A DNA stretch of 64,000 bases, taken from NCBI GenBank assembly GCA_003342895.1, contig PTFA01000092.1, forward strand, positions 1,334,717 through 1,398,716, in the 5' to 3' direction. The translations under genes were made by a program, and so were the position numbers. The notes below the pieces were generated by a model, which had not been told where the DNA came from, did no database searches, and worked only from the letters and a program-made list of their open reading frames with translations. Below, piece after piece: positions 60,640 through 64,000 of the stretch. Position 1 is the first letter of the stretch. Every line of letters begins with the position of its first letter. The DNA is from Casuarius casuarius. Its lineage: Eukaryota > Chordata > Aves > Casuariiformes > Casuariidae.

Positions 60640-61035
60640 CCAGAGGGCTGGGGGGAGGGTGGAAACGGCAGCAGCAACAAGGCAACCAAGCAGCCAAGCC
60701 CCCCCGTTGCAGAGGGGAGAGGAGTGAGCGGGAGAGCTGGCAGAGGCTCAGCGATTTGTGCCTGTCTGCGAAGGCTCGCTGCAGCCCCTACACATCTCCT
60801 GCAAGTACTTGTGTGCATCCGTGTCCCAGGGACGAGCATCCTCCAGGAGGAAGAGCCGGGAAGCAGCTGGAAGAGAAGGGGAGGGGGGGAACAGCTGTCC
60901 CCCCCCTGCTAGAGGCAGGTGAAAGAGGGAGAAAGAGCAGTTTAGGGGAATGAAGCTGGAGGATCCAGAGACTCAGGAAGGAAAAGTTGCCCTGCCAGGA
61001 GACTCCGCGCACTAGAGACTGAGCTCGGCTCCACC
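60640..61035 (+). promoter_or_regulatory. CHRNA4: CHRNA4 proximal upstream region and 5' UTR
   Basis: GC-rich and purine-rich sequence directly before exon 1, with GGGGAGGGGGGG near 60,880 and several GA-rich boxes. A (CCT)n tract lies slightly upstream at about 60,511-60,530. The extent of the 5' UTR cannot be fixed because no transcript start is visible. Confidence 0.5.
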
Positions 61036-61096
61036 ATGGGATTTCGCATGTCTAACGGAAACCTCCTCCTTCTCCTGTGTGCCAGCATCTTCCCCG
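61036..61096 (+). CDS. CHRNA4: CHRNA4 exon 1: signal peptide of nicotinic receptor alpha-4
   Basis: Begins with ATG in the strong context CCACCATGG and encodes MGFRMSNGNLLLLLCASIFP plus the first base of an Ala codon; donor CCCG|GTAAGT. The product is the first part of the signal peptide that takes the alpha-4 subunit into the ER. The Leu-rich core LLLLL and CASIFP are as in the chicken protein as I recall it. A second in-frame ATG lies at codon 5 (61,048), but the first has the better context. Phase (20 codons plus one base) joins exactly to exon 2. Upstream in-frame extension is not supported. Confidence 0.93.

Positions 61097-64000
<2,904 letters not shown>

Overview
This is vertebrate nuclear DNA, most likely from a bird. 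A slowly evolving avian lineage fits best; a crocodilian or turtle is not excluded. The reasons are single-copy neuronal genes split by GT-AG introns, two decayed CR1 LINE tails of the avian type, a few CORE/MIR-like SINE relics, and several fragments of short palindromic repeats that I recall as common in turtles and crocodilians. From memory, the CHRNA4 signal peptide is close to but not identical to chicken's. There is no operon, phage, CRISPR or other prokaryote-type system.

Layout, all on the + strand. (1) Positions 1 to about 14,400 hold the 3' end of KCNQ2, the Kv7.2 M-current potassium channel. It comprises an in-frame 108-bp cassette exon (1151-1258), a 124-bp constitutive exon (6999-7122), and the terminal coding exon (7859-8578, stop TGA), followed by a long 3' untranslated region with AATAAA signals at 10,176, 11,707, 14,377 and possibly 15,950. 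Exon phases match exactly with or without the cassette. (2) About 14,400 to 60,400 is a roughly 46-kb intergenic stretch with no recognisable protein gene. It holds CR1 and SINE relics, microsatellites and homopolymers, a 190-bp polypurine tract, two G-quadruplex motifs, small GC-rich patches and CTCF-like sites. (3) About 60,400 to the window end is the 5' end of CHRNA4, the nicotinic acetylcholine receptor alpha-4 subunit: upstream region, exon 1 (ATG at 61,036, Kozak CCACCATGG), a CpG-rich intron 1, exon 2 (62,212-62,363) and part of intron 2. Exon 3 lies beyond the window.

KCNQ2 followed head-to-tail by CHRNA4 is the same neighbour relation, with both genes transcribed in the same direction, as at human 20q13.33. 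The window is therefore a conserved neuronal ion-channel locus rather than an accessory region. The products are not a pathway in the enzymatic sense. Both are subunits of neuronal membrane channels, one a subthreshold K+ channel anchored at the axon initial segment and one a ligand-gated cation channel, and in humans both are epilepsy genes.

I found no convincing undescribed system. The observations most worth following are the in-frame KCNQ2 cassette with its readthrough stop, the length and end of the KCNQ2 3' UTR, possible regulatory sites (CTCF-like, one spaced REST-like), the old palindromic repeats, and two open frames that are probably chance but easily tested.
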